From assembly GCA_002305925.1 (NCBI GenBank), contig DBRL01000010.1, positions 145,211-157,580 on the forward strand: a stretch of DNA of 12,370 bases. Direction: 5' to 3'. A model generated the notes under the pieces. It did no database searches. It was given only the letters and a program-made list of their open reading frames with translations, and was not told the origin of the DNA. The position numbers and the translations under genes are program-made. This DNA is from Candidatus Peregrinibacteria bacterium UBA1369. Its GTDB lineage: Bacteria; Patescibacteriota; Gracilibacteria; UBA1369. Below are positions 1 through 7,572 of the stretch, in pieces (positions within the stretch are counted from its first letter, which is position 1; each line of letters begins with the position of its first letter).

Positions 1-938
1 ATGGTTTTGGAGCGGCGGACGATTTGGGCGAATTTGGCGGACGAGCGCGGCCCGATATCAAGAATCATTTGATCGGTGGGGACATCCGGCCGGCGCAGTC
101 GATGCGTCAGCACATAATTGCCGGGCCGTTTGGCCGTGATAAAATCTTCCGGCAGATGAATGTTTTTGTTGCGGCGGCGGATGGTTTGTTCCAGTTGCCG
201 GGCAGTGGAAATTTTGTCTTTTTGTACCAGCGAATTGCCAAGCTGGTGCTTTTTGGCAGAAAGAAACGTGTTGGCTATGCCACCGCCGAAGATGAAATGA
301 TCGACTCTTCCGGCAAAACTTTTGATCAGATCGATTTTTGTATCGATTTTGGCTCCGCCAATGATCATGGTTACCGGGTAGCGCAGTTGATGCAGTAGGC
401 GAGATAGATTTTCGTATTCCCGTACGAGCAGAAAGCCGGCATATGAGGGCAGATACTCCGTGATGGCCGAGATGGATGCATGGGCACGGTGGGCGCAGCC
501 GAAGGCGTCGTCAACATAAACCTGCCCAAGTTGACTCAGTTTGTGGGCGAAGCGACGGTCATTTTTTTCTTCACCGGGGTAAAAACGCAGATTTTCCAGC
601 ATGATGATTTGTCCATCTTTCATTTTTCCAACCTGATGTTCCACTTCCGGGCCCAGACAATCTTTGAGGAAAATTATCTTTCTGTGCAGCAGCTTTTGCA
701 GTCGGCGCGCGGTAGGTGCCAGGGAGAAGGCGGTGTCTTTTTTCCCTTCAGGCCTGCCAAGATGTGAAATGATAATAATGCGGCAATTGTTTTTCAGAAG
801 ATGCCGGATAGTGGGAAGGCTTTCTCTGATGCGGTTGTCATCGCTGATTTTGTGTCCGGCCAGCGGGACATTGTAGTCGACGCGCAAAACAACTCTTTTG
901 CCGGAAAGATTGGCGGAGAGCAGGTTTTTGATTGGCAT
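1..938 (-). CDS. pgk: Phosphoglycerate kinase, C-terminus cut by window edge
   Basis: Cytosolic glycolytic enzyme that moves a phosphate between 1,3-bisphosphoglycerate and ADP to give 3-phosphoglycerate and ATP. Reading the minus strand from the ATG at 938 gives 312 uninterrupted codons up to the window edge; the family is usually about 390-400 residues, so the last quarter is missing here. Landmarks in order: RVDYNVPL (about residues 19-26, the family signature), SHLGRPEGK (58-66), LENLRFYPGEEKND (114-127), DDAFGCAHRAHAS (143-155), GGAKIDTKI (194-202), GGGIANTFL (218-226) and LPEDF (262-266). These cover the N-terminal 3-phosphoglycerate-binding domain and the first part of the C-terminal nucleotide-binding domain. 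It is divergent from ssb with about 120 bp between the starts. No SD precedes the ATG; the leader is A/T-rich. Identity is secure from the motifs. Confidence 0.96.
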   Translation of the reverse strand, partial: MPIKNLLSANLSGKRVVLRVDYNVPLAGHKISDDNRIRESLPTIRHLLKNNCRIIIISHLGRPEGKKDTAFSLAPTARRLQKLLHRKIIFLKDCLGPEVEHQVGKMKDGQIIMLENLRFYPGEEKNDRRFAHKLSQLGQVYVDDAFGCAHRAHASISAITEYLPSYAGFLLVREYENLSRLLHQLRYPVTMIIGGAKIDTKIDLIKSFAGRVDHFIFGGGIANTFLSAKKHQLGNSLVQKDKISTARQLEQTIRRRNKNIHLPEDFITAKRPGNYVLTHRLRRPDVPTDQMILDIGPRSSAKFAQIVRRSKT

Positions 939-1059
939 CTTGGTTTTGGTTATTTATTACAGTTTAGTGTTTTTTGAGAAAAATTAAACGTTTTTTTTCA
1001 CCATCAGTTCATCTGTGGGAGTGAAAATACAGGTGCATTATTTATTAACCCAATTGAAT

Positions 1060-1443
1060 ATGCGCAGTTTAAACAAGGTCCTATTGATCGGCAATCTGAC
1101 CCGTGATCCGGAAATTACTGATACCGAGGGCGGTGTCAAGAAAGGCTGGTTTACTATCGCCACCAATCGCAATTGGACCAGCCGCAATGGCGAAAAAAAA
1201 GAGCATACGGATTTCCACAATATTGTGGTCTGGAGGAAACTGGCGGAACTCTGTTCGGCACATTTGAAAAAGGGATCCGCGGTTTTGATTGAGGGCGCCT
1301 TGAAAAACAATCAGTTCACCGGGCGTGACGGAGAGGCCAAGAAAAACACGGAGGTGCATGCGGAGGAGGTGAACTTCATTACTTATCGACGTAATCGCGA
1401 TGAGGATCAGATCAATCTGGTCACAGTCGAGGAGGAGGTCTGA
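1060..1443 (+). CDS. ssb: Single-stranded DNA-binding protein, short form
   Basis: Binds single-stranded DNA during replication, repair and recombination. The 127-residue product opens with MRSLNKVLLIGNLTRDPE, the classic first strand of the SSB OB-fold, followed by WFTIATNR, DFHNIVVWRKLAE, KKGSAVLIEGALKN and EVHAEEVNF, which make up the rest of the fold. I chose the ATG at 1060 over the upstream in-frame GTG at 1015, because family homology starts at MRSLNK and the extra 15 residues match nothing expected. No SD is visible; a TATTAA hexamer at 1043-1048 could be a -10 box giving a nearly leaderless mRNA (inference). The protein stops soon after the OB-fold and ends in VTVEEEV, lacking the DDDIPF-type acidic tip that recruits partner proteins in well-studied SSBs. 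A perfect inverted repeat with a T tract follows at 1469-1509. Confidence 0.93.
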   Translation: MRSLNKVLLIGNLTRDPEITDTEGGVKKGWFTIATNRNWTSRNGEKKEHTDFHNIVVWRKLAELCSAHLKKGSAVLIEGALKNNQFTGRDGEAKKNTEVHAEEVNFITYRRNRDEDQINLVTVEEEV

Positions 1444-1468
1444 AGAACATTTCAGTTTTTTGCCGATT

Positions 1469-1509
1469 CATGTACTATTGGGACGGTTTAACAATAGTAC
1501 ATGTTTTTT
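1469..1509 (+). promoter_or_regulatory. Perfect 12-bp inverted repeat plus T tract, overlapping the next gene's start codon
   Basis: CATGTACTATTG (1469-1480) and CAATAGTACATG (1492-1503) are exact reverse complements separated by 11 bases, and six Ts follow at 1504-1509. Read as RNA this looks like an intrinsic terminator or attenuator for ssb, though the stem is A/T-rich. The last three bases of the right arm are the ATG of the glycosyltransferase gene, so the same stem would hide that start codon. Read as DNA it is a dyad large enough for a dimeric repressor. The sequence does not say which. Confidence 0.6.
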
Positions 1510-2442
1510 AGTGTAGTTATTCCGACCTACAATCGCGCCGATACGCTCAGGATGGCCTTGGAGGCTTTTTATAAACAGTCGATGGATGAGCGCGACTACG
1601 AAATAATTGTAGTCAATGACGGGGGCAGCGATCATACGGCCAGAGTGGTTTCCGAATTCAAAAAAAAGCACGGCAACCTGCGCTATGTCAGACAAAAAAA
1701 CGCCGGACAGGGTGTAGCCCGCAATCGTGGAATCGCAATGGCCAAGGGCAAAATTATCGTGCTTGGACAGGACGACATTATTCCCACGCATGATTTTCTC
1801 TATGAGCATCAAAAGTTTCATTACCTTCATCCCGAAGAAAACGCTGCCGTGCTTGGTTTTACGGCTTGGCATCCCGAGCTCAAAGTGAACAGATATATGC
1901 GCTGGGTGGTCAATGGGTCTTCGATACTGGGACGTTTTGGCGGGCATCAATTTGCCTATGAGAAACTGCATGGGCGGGAATTGGCCGATTACAACTTTTT
2001 TTATACCTCCAATGTCTCGGTGAAAACCTCGCTCTTTCGAAAATATCCTTTTGATCCTGATTTCGGGGGCTATGGCTGGGAAGACATTGAGTTGGGCTAT
2101 CGGCTGGAAAAGTTGGCCGGCATGAAGCTTTATTATAATTCCTGGGCCGTGGCTTACCACTATCATCTGATGGACGAAAGTTCACTGCCGGCCCGCATGG
2201 AGGCGGTGGGCCGTTCGGCGCGCATACTGCAAAAGAAAGCTCCCCAACTGGCCAAAATGCCCGGACCCGGGAAATATCTGCTTTTGGCGATGATTGGTTC
2301 ATGGCCGGTAGTACTGACTTTGCGAGCGATCAAAAGTCTTTCAGGTGGTCGTTATCATGGCCTTTACTACTATGCTTTATCCAAACGTCATTTTCTGCGG
2401 GGGCTGAGAAAAAGTAGGAAAAAACTGGCAAATTTGTTATAA
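1501..2442 (+). CDS. Family 2 (GT-A) glycosyltransferase
   Basis: Predicted to transfer a sugar from a nucleotide-sugar donor to a glycan or lipid-linked acceptor at the cytoplasmic face of the membrane; donor and acceptor cannot be told. The 313-residue protein starts with FSVVIPTYNRADTL (3-16), the nucleotide-binding start of GT2 enzymes, then IIVVNDGGSD (35-44), KNAGQGVARNRGI (66-78), a DXD-like metal site GQDD (89-92), and YGWEDIELGYRL (191-202), whose ED is the usual catalytic base region. A basic C-terminal tail (RGLRKSRKK) may sit on the membrane; there is no clear transmembrane helix. An in-frame TAG at 1495-1497 lies just upstream, so ATG 1501 is the only reasonable start even though it is buried in the inverted repeat at 1469-1503. 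No SD. The O-antigen ligase-like gene two genes downstream suggests cell-surface polysaccharide synthesis. Confidence 0.9.
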   Translation: MFFSVVIPTYNRADTLRMALEAFYKQSMDERDYEIIVVNDGGSDHTARVVSEFKKKHGNLRYVRQKNAGQGVARNRGIAMAKGKIIVLGQDDIIPTHDFLYEHQKFHYLHPEENAAVLGFTAWHPELKVNRYMRWVVNGSSILGRFGGHQFAYEKLHGRELADYNFFYTSNVSVKTSLFRKYPFDPDFGGYGWEDIELGYRLEKLAGMKLYYNSWAVAYHYHLMDESSLPARMEAVGRSARILQKKAPQLAKMPGPGKYLLLAMIGSWPVVLTLRAIKSLSGGRYHGLYYYALSKRHFLRGLRKSRKKLANLL

Positions 2443-2443
2443 T
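2438..2443 (+). promoter_or_regulatory. Extended -10 promoter element for the lipoprotein gene
   Basis: TATAAT at 2438-2443 is a perfect -10 hexamer, preceded by TG one base upstream (TGTTATAAT, 2435-2443), the extended -10 form that can work with a weak -35. No good -35 is seen at 17 bp. It overlaps the TAA stop of the glycosyltransferase gene. Transcription would begin near 2450, giving a leader of about 19 bases before the ATG at 2469. Confidence 0.45.
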
Positions 2444-2468
2444 TATAAGGAAAAGCGCAATTTGGCAC

Positions 2469-3917
2469 ATGAAAATAAAACTGCAAAAATTTTTAGCTCT
2501 GATGGTGGTTTCGTTGCTGACCGTGACCATGCTGTCCGGCTGTTTTCGAAAAACCGATGCGCCGGTACGGGAAACACCCCAACCGGTGGAGATTGTTTAT
2601 TATAAGCTTTTTGACGGCGAGGATGTCATGAGGCCGCTGATTCAAAAATATGTTGCCACACATCCACTGGTGACAATTAAATACCGAAAATTTGACGATC
2701 AGGAGGATTATTATCGGACTATACTCAATGAATTGGCCGAGGGGGAAGGTCCGGATATCTTTTCCGTTCCCAATTATTGGATCAAACGCAATGCCCGTAA
2801 AATCACTCCACTTGATCCCACGGTAGCGTCGCCGAAAGATTTTGCCGATACTTTTGTGGCTGTGGCAGAAAAAGATCTGGTTTTTGCCGATCCGCGCGAT
2901 GGGGTGACCAAAATTTTTGCTTTGCCACTGACTGTTGACACCCTGGCTCTCTATTACAACAAGTCTCTCTATGAAGATCGCATCCCTTCGCGTGGTAGGC
3001 CAGCCGAAACCTGGGAGGAATTTAAGGAGGATGTTTTCCAGTTGACCAAGGCCGACAACAGTTTTGAACGTTTTGAGCTTGCTGGAACGGCGATCGGCCG
3101 GTCCGACAATATTGCCCGGGCCGTAGATATACTCTATTTGATGATGTTGCAGTACAAGGTCAAATTTTATAACGATGCCCTCAATAGGGCCGAATTTTCC
3201 AAACAGTCGGCCATTGGCACTTCCAGCATCAATTACAATCCTGCCACAGAAGCTTTGAAGCTCTATACCAGTTTTGGACTGGCCTCACAGAAAAACTACA
3301 CCTGGAACGAGTATATGGCTGATGCTGCTTCTCCGGTGAAAGAAATCGAGGCTTTTGCCCGAGGCAAGGTGGCGACAATTTTCGGCTATTCCTATCTCTA
3401 TGAGCAGATCAAAGAGCAGATCGAAGAATTGAAGAAAAAAAACGTGCCGACCATCGATCCCGGTGTGATCAGGGTTTCATCGGTTCCTCAGGTCAATGAC
3501 CCGGCTACTTCCACGGAGAAGCGCGATGCCTACGCCAATTATTTTGTCGAGACCGTCGGGCGCAATACCGAGCATCCCGAGGTCGCCTGGGATTTCCTGA
3601 TGTTTATCAGCTCAAAGGATAATATTGCCTATTATAACGAAAAAACGAGACGACCGACTTCCAGACGCGATCAGATCGAGGAACAGAAAGCGGATCCCAT
3701 TTACGGCGTTTTTGCCGAGCAGGTCGGTTATGCTGAAAGTCTGCTAATTTATGACTGGCAGCTCTATGCCGATATATTTGGCAAAGCCATTTCCGATGTA
3801 ATTTCCACTACCGTCAGTACGGTAGAGGCTATCAGAACGGCTGAAAACAGTATCAACCTGGTTTTACCCGTGGAAGGTATTGTGCCTGCGGCCCCGCCGG
3901 TTACTTTGCCCCGTTAG
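2469..3917 (+). CDS. Lipoprotein extracellular solute-binding protein (family 1-like)
   Basis: Predicted surface lipoprotein that captures a solute, in most relatives a sugar or oligosaccharide, for an ABC importer. The 482-residue product has a lipoprotein signal: basic MKIKLQK, hydrophobic FLALMVVSLLTVTM, then the lipobox LSGC (22-25), giving a lipid-modified Cys25. The mature part begins like family 1 binding proteins: VEIVYYKLFDGEDVMRPLIQKY, then ILNELAEGEGPDIFSVPNYW, the usual early strand pattern. LPLTVDTLALYYNKSLYED and PAETWEEFKED match the hinge-region style of maltose-type binding proteins, and VAWDFLMFISSKDN matches the late segment. No permease or ATPase gene lies beside it, so the transporter is elsewhere or the protein acts alone. 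The ATG at 2469 is the only start giving a complete signal peptide; AAGG at 2447-2450 is too far upstream to be a normal SD. The substrate cannot be inferred. Confidence 0.88.
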   Translation: MKIKLQKFLALMVVSLLTVTMLSGCFRKTDAPVRETPQPVEIVYYKLFDGEDVMRPLIQKYVATHPLVTIKYRKFDDQEDYYRTILNELAEGEGPDIFSVPNYWIKRNARKITPLDPTVASPKDFADTFVAVAEKDLVFADPRDGVTKIFALPLTVDTLALYYNKSLYEDRIPSRGRPAETWEEFKEDVFQLTKADNSFERFELAGTAIGRSDNIARAVDILYLMMLQYKVKFYNDALNRAEFSKQSAIGTSSINYNPATEALKLYTSFGLASQKNYTWNEYMADAASPVKEIEAFARGKVATIFGYSYLYEQIKEQIEELKKKNVPTIDPGVIRVSSVPQVNDPATSTEKRDAYANYFVETVGRNTEHPEVAWDFLMFISSKDNIAYYNEKTRRPTSRRDQIEEQKADPIYGVFAEQVGYAESLLIYDWQLYADIFGKAISDVISTTVSTVEAIRTAENSINLVLPVEGIVPAAPPVTLPR

Positions 3918-3963
3918 TCTATCTTTAGTTGGTTACTTTTCGATCCAGGAGCGGGATCTGGCG

Positions 3964-3993
3964 TTGAATTTCATCCTCGGAAACAGTAATAAT
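3964..3993 (+). promoter_or_regulatory. Candidate promoter for the O-antigen ligase-like gene
   Basis: TTGAAT (3964-3969) resembles a -35 box, and AATAAT (3988-3993, five of six matches to TATAAT) lies 18 bp downstream. Initiation would fall near 4000, about 13 bases before the TTG at 4013. No terminator for the preceding lipoprotein gene is seen between 3918 and 3963. Confidence 0.35.
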
Positions 3994-4012
3994 ATTGGGG
4001 CGATATTAATAA

Positions 4013-5356
4013 TTGAACAGAGCTTTGCTGAAGAAAATTTTTCAATGGGATTTCTGGGCGCGATTTTTTTTCAAACTTTTTCTGCTGACTTTTCCACTGC
4101 AGGTTCAAACCCTGCTTTATAAGGCTGACTGGTTTTCCGGCCAGTTTAATTATTTTGTGGCCTTTTTTCTTACGGCAAGTGAGGTTTTTCTCTTTTTGGC
4201 CTTTGTGTTTTGGGCCATAAATATGTTTTGGCTTCAGCCGACCAAAGAAGCTCCCATTTTGCCAAACCGCTGGGGGGATTTGCTGCTTACCGCTTTGGCG
4301 GTACTGGTATTCTGGTCGCTTTTGTCGGTGTTTTGGGCCGGAGACAAGACTTTGGCGCTCTTGTACGCTTTGCGCTGGCTGGAGTTCGGTTTGATTGTGT
4401 TTTTGCTGGGGCAGGAAGTGCTGAAACGGGAAACCGTGCTTACCTGGCTATTTTGGGGTATTTTCGCCCAGGTACTGATTGGTTTGGGACAATATTTGCG
4501 GCAGTCCGATCTGGGGCTGGTTTGGTTGGGAGAGCCACGGCTGGGAGCGGATTATCTGAATATTGCCAAGATTGATCTTGGGGGCGAGCGCATACTTCGT
4601 TCATATGGTACCTTTGCCCACGCTAATGTGTTTGGGGGCGTACTGTTTCTCTGTCTCACTCTTTTGATCAAGGGACTGGAGAAGCAAAATTATCTTAAAT
4701 ATGCCCATTTTTTGGTGATTTTTCTGGTTGGTCTGCTGATCAGCTTTTCACGTTCGGCCTGGCTGGCTTTCTTTATTTTTTTGACAACTTTGTGGGCGAT
4801 GAAGGCCGTGCGTTTCAATTGGCGCCAATTGCTGTTGACCATGGTGCTTTTGACTTTTGTAATGGTTGTTTTCAGTCTGGATCAAGTTATCTTGTCCAGG
4901 ATTTTGAATTTTTCGATGGCTTCCTGGGATGAGAGACTGATTTTTTCTTCATTGGCCCGTAATATGATCGGTGAAAATTATCTTCTTGGTGTGGGCGCGG
5001 GTAATTTTGTGCAAGCCATGCCCCTCTATGATTGGCAAAATCTCTCCCCCTGGCTTTTTCAGCCGGTACATAATTTTTTGCTTCTGGCTATTACTGAGTT
5101 AGGATTACCCGGTATTCTGCTCTGGTTGACGGTCGGGGCGGCTTTGTTTCAGATGGCTATTTTTTGCCAGCATCGTAAGCCCGTATCGGAAAGATTTTCG
5201 GCTAAGGCCTGGTTGGGGCTGCTTTCAGGCCTGATTTTGTTGCTGTTGCTTGATCACTATTTTTATACAATCTGGGCGGGACAGGCGATGCTGGCCGTGC
5301 TGATGGGAATTCTGCTGATGGAATACCGTGAAAGACAGCGCCAATTGGCGGAATAA
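4013..5356 (+). CDS. O-antigen ligase / Wzy_C-type polytopic membrane protein
   Basis: Predicted integral membrane glycan ligase or polymerase that joins polysaccharide units or attaches them to a carrier outside the membrane. The 447-residue protein is almost entirely hydrophobic helices, probably 10-12 segments. Family marks are RSYGTFAHANVFGG in the middle, FSRSAWLAF, and PVHNFLLLAITELGLPGILLW around His353, the HN...E.G..G pattern of O-antigen ligases. The start is odd: a TAA (4010-4012) sits immediately before the TTG at 4013, and no in-frame ATG occurs in the first part of the protein, so translation begins at TTG 4013 or another non-ATG codon shortly after it (TTG 4025 is possible). 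It lies downstream of the glycosyltransferase and fits an envelope polysaccharide role. Whether it acts as polymerase, ligase or protein O-glycosyltransferase cannot be read from sequence. It converges on fmt 36 bp away with no clear terminator between. Confidence 0.85.
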   Translation: MNRALLKKIFQWDFWARFFFKLFLLTFPLQVQTLLYKADWFSGQFNYFVAFFLTASEVFLFLAFVFWAINMFWLQPTKEAPILPNRWGDLLLTALAVLVFWSLLSVFWAGDKTLALLYALRWLEFGLIVFLLGQEVLKRETVLTWLFWGIFAQVLIGLGQYLRQSDLGLVWLGEPRLGADYLNIAKIDLGGERILRSYGTFAHANVFGGVLFLCLTLLIKGLEKQNYLKYAHFLVIFLVGLLISFSRSAWLAFFIFLTTLWAMKAVRFNWRQLLLTMVLLTFVMVVFSLDQVILSRILNFSMASWDERLIFSSLARNMIGENYLLGVGAGNFVQAMPLYDWQNLSPWLFQPVHNFLLLAITELGLPGILLWLTVGAALFQMAIFCQHRKPVSERFSAKAWLGLLSGLILLLLLDHYFYTIWAGQAMLAVLMGILLMEYRERQRQLAE

Positions 5357-5392
5357 AGAGGCGGAAGAGGCAAGTTTTTTGGAAAGGGATAG

Positions 5393-6370
5393 TTAGGCAA
5401 AATAATGGCTGTTGCCAGCCAGGAAAGTGGCGGTGGGCTGCGCCGATTTGCCGGGCAGCTGTAATTCCAGTATTTCCAATGCGCCACTCTGGCAGCTCAG
5501 AAAGAGGCGTTTGTCGCTGATCAGGAAACGGCCCGGGGCGGGGGAGGGGGCGCTGGGTGCGGAGGGGTTGCCTGGTACTTTCACGGGGCGGATTTTGAGT
5601 AGCTTGAGGGGGATTTCTTTTAATTGGACGCTGATGCCCGGCCAGGGGAAATAGGCGCGCCAGCGGTTGTAGACAGTGTTGGCGTCGAGGACGGCGGGGT
5701 CGGTCAGACCGTCGCTTTTGCTGATTTTGCCGCAGTAGCTGGCGCGCGAATCGTCTTGCGGCCGGGCCCGGAGCCCGCCGTTTTTGATTTGCAGCAGCAG
5801 TTCCGGCAGTTCTGCCGATCCCAGTTCGGAAAGTTTCCGGCGCAGCGAGGGAGAAGTGTCGTCGGGGGCGATGGGGCAATTTATGACCGAATAGACCGGA
5901 CCGGTGTCCATGCCCGCTTCCATGGCCATAATCGAGAGACCGGTCGTGCTGTCGCCGTTGAGGAGAGCCTGTTCAACAGGTGAGGCGCCGCGATAGAGCG
6001 GCAGGATGGAACCGTGCACGTTGATCGGTTTGATGCCTGGGATGGCCAGAACGCGCGGTGAAAGAATTTGTCCGTAGGCGATGACCAGCAGAAAATCGGG
6101 CGCCATTTGTTCCAGTTTTTCCAGCAGTTCGCCGTCTTTGTTCAGACGGGCGGGTTGATATACCGTTAGCCCCAGTTTTTCGGCCGTGGTTTTTACCGGA
6201 GGTGGCGCGGGCAGCCTTTTTCGCCCTTGGACTTTGTCCTCCTGGGTGATCACCGCCAGAATATCGAATCGTTGCCGGTCGGCGGCCAGTTTCTCCAGAA
6301 AAGGGCAGGCAAATTCAGGTGTGCCGAGAAAGACAATGCTAGTTTTTTCAGTCATGTTGTATTGAGACAT
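5393..6370 (-). CDS. fmt: Methionyl-tRNA formyltransferase
   Basis: Formylates the amino group of methionine on initiator tRNA, using 10-formyltetrahydrofolate, to make fMet-tRNA for translation initiation. The 325-residue protein has the normal two-domain length. The N-terminal formyl-transfer domain shows IVFLGTPEFA (12-21), INVHGSILPLYRGASP (116-131) with catalytic-type Asn117 and His119, and AMEAGMDTGPVYS (149-161) with Asp155. The C-terminal tRNA-binding domain starts near YCGKISKSDG (212-221) and contains YNRWRAYFPWPG (234-245), ending with LQLPGKSAQ. A Pro/Ser/Ala-rich insert (about 269-280) is unusual and falls in a GC-rich stretch. An SD-like AAGGAG (minus strand, 6379-6374) lies only 3 nt before the first ATG but 18 nt before the second one (MTEK, 6355), so I keep the first. 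It is divergent from the DHH gene with 75 bp between starts. Confidence 0.95.
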   Translation of the reverse strand: MSQYNMTEKTSIVFLGTPEFACPFLEKLAADRQRFDILAVITQEDKVQGRKRLPAPPPVKTTAEKLGLTVYQPARLNKDGELLEKLEQMAPDFLLVIAYGQILSPRVLAIPGIKPINVHGSILPLYRGASPVEQALLNGDSTTGLSIMAMEAGMDTGPVYSVINCPIAPDDTSPSLRRKLSELGSAELPELLLQIKNGGLRARPQDDSRASYCGKISKSDGLTDPAVLDANTVYNRWRAYFPWPGISVQLKEIPLKLLKIRPVKVPGNPSAPSAPSPAPGRFLISDKRLFLSCQSGALEILELQLPGKSAQPTATFLAGNSHYFA

Positions 6371-6445
6371 TTGCTCCTTGCGCGAAAGCGTTTTTGGTAC
6401 TAGAATTTAACACTAAATTTAAATCAATTTGCAAGTAAAGCGCCC

Positions 6446-7504
6446 ATGCAGGAATTATTTGTCAAAGCCGGACAGTTGATCGGACGGTCGCAGAAAATCC
6501 TCTGCATCGCCCATCGCAAACCCGATGGCGATTCCCTGGGAACCGCTTTGGCTTTTCATTACGCACTGACGGCTCAGGGCAGACAGGTGGACCTGGCCTG
6601 TATAGATGAGCCTGCGTCCACTTTCGCTTTTTTGCCGGGTATCAAGAAATTCAGGCGTGAGATAGAGCCTGCCGCCTATGATCTATTGATTGTCTGCGAT
6701 GCCGGAGCTTCCTACATGACCAAGTATCACGAAATACATCCCACGATCTTTGACGGCAGTATTCCCGTGATCAATATCGATCATCACGCCTCCAACGACA
6801 ATTTCGGCACGCTCAATATTGTCGATGTGAACAGCGCTTCCACGACGCTGCTTTTGTACAAGATGCTGCGGTTTTTGGAGCTTAAAATTACGCCGGAAAT
6901 GGCCACCTGTCTGATTTGCGGCATTTACAACGATACCGGCGCGCTGATGCATTCCAACACCAATCTGGAGGTTTTTGAGATCACCGGCCGGCTGGTGGAA
7001 TTGGGTGGAAATATACAGGCCGTAGCCAAGAATCTTTTCAAGACCACACCGGTCAATCGTTTGCGCGTCTGGGGGCGGGCCATGGAGCGTGCTACCGTCA
7101 ACGAACAGGGCGTGGTGGTAACGGTGGTGACGCAGGCCGATCTGGAGGAGGTTGGAGCAAATTCCGAGGATTTGGGCGGCCTGGTGGATTTTCTCAATTC
7201 GGTGCCGGGTTCCAAGTTCACCGTACTTTTGAATGAGGATGAAAAGGGCAATGTAAAAGGATCTTTCCGAACCCGTCGCGATGACGTGGATGTGGCGGAA
7301 TTGGCCGGCCGATTTGGTGGCGGAGGTCACAAAAAGGCCGCCGGCTTCACCATGCCCGGCAGAATTCACCAGGAAATTCGCTGGAAAGTGGCTCCCCTTG
7401 GTGAGCCGGTATTGGACGCTCCGCAAGGTTCTGGAAAGGCCGAGTTAGCGCCTCAGGAGCTTTTAAGCAATATTTTGCAAATACCGGAAGTCAAAGTTGG
7501 CTGA
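6446..7504 (+). CDS. nrnA: DHH/DHHA1 phosphoesterase, NrnA-like oligoribonuclease/pAp phosphatase
   Basis: Predicted cytosolic metal-dependent phosphoesterase. NrnA-type members degrade very short RNAs and dephosphorylate 3'-phosphoadenosine 5'-phosphate, though related DHH proteins act on cyclic dinucleotides. The 352-residue protein shows AHRKPDGDSLGTALA (22-36) with metal ligands His23, Asp27 and Asp29; VCDAGAS with Asp85; and the family's IDHHASND (111-118), DHH at 112-114. The DHHA1 substrate-binding domain ends with FGGGGHKKAAGFTM, with the glycine run and histidine at 291-295. Length fits the stand-alone NrnA family, with no extra sensor or membrane domains. No SD is seen before the ATG at 6446. 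The 75-bp divergent region with fmt is A/T-rich and contains AATTTAacacTAAATT, a small dyad at about 6404-6419 that might serve both directions. Confidence 0.9.
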   Translation: MQELFVKAGQLIGRSQKILCIAHRKPDGDSLGTALAFHYALTAQGRQVDLACIDEPASTFAFLPGIKKFRREIEPAAYDLLIVCDAGASYMTKYHEIHPTIFDGSIPVINIDHHASNDNFGTLNIVDVNSASTTLLLYKMLRFLELKITPEMATCLICGIYNDTGALMHSNTNLEVFEITGRLVELGGNIQAVAKNLFKTTPVNRLRVWGRAMERATVNEQGVVVTVVTQADLEEVGANSEDLGGLVDFLNSVPGSKFTVLLNEDEKGNVKGSFRTRRDDVDVAELAGRFGGGGHKKAAGFTMPGRIHQEIRWKVAPLGEPVLDAPQGSGKAELAPQELLSNILQIPEVKVG

Positions 7505-7531
7505 GTGTTTTATTTTTAGACAGTTTTTAAC

Positions 7532-7537
7532 TATAAT
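7532..7537 (+). promoter_or_regulatory. Perfect -10 box (TATAAT) upstream of the four-helix membrane protein gene
   Basis: TATAAT at 7532-7537, with TTTATT at 7509-7514 a weak -35 at 17-bp spacing. Transcription would start around 7544, only a few bases before an ATG (7548) that opens a six-codon reading frame (MRPLFC, stop at 7566-7568). The main start codon at 7573 follows after four more bases. The arrangement suggests either a leader peptide or coincidence. Confidence 0.45.
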
Positions 7538-7572
7538 TCCGGCGCGCATGAGGCCTTTATTTTGTTGATAAG

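Noticed and set aside
1015..1059. GTG at 1015 as the ssb start
   Set aside because: It adds 15 residues before the universally recognisable MRSLNKVLLIGNL start of SSBs, and no SD supports it.
5357..5392. Bidirectional terminator between the ligase gene and fmt
   Set aside because: A T6 run is present but no stem of useful length precedes it in either direction.
5202..5879. 225-codon minus-strand frame inside fmt
   Set aside because: Shadow of fmt in another frame; Arg/Pro-rich and without family motifs.
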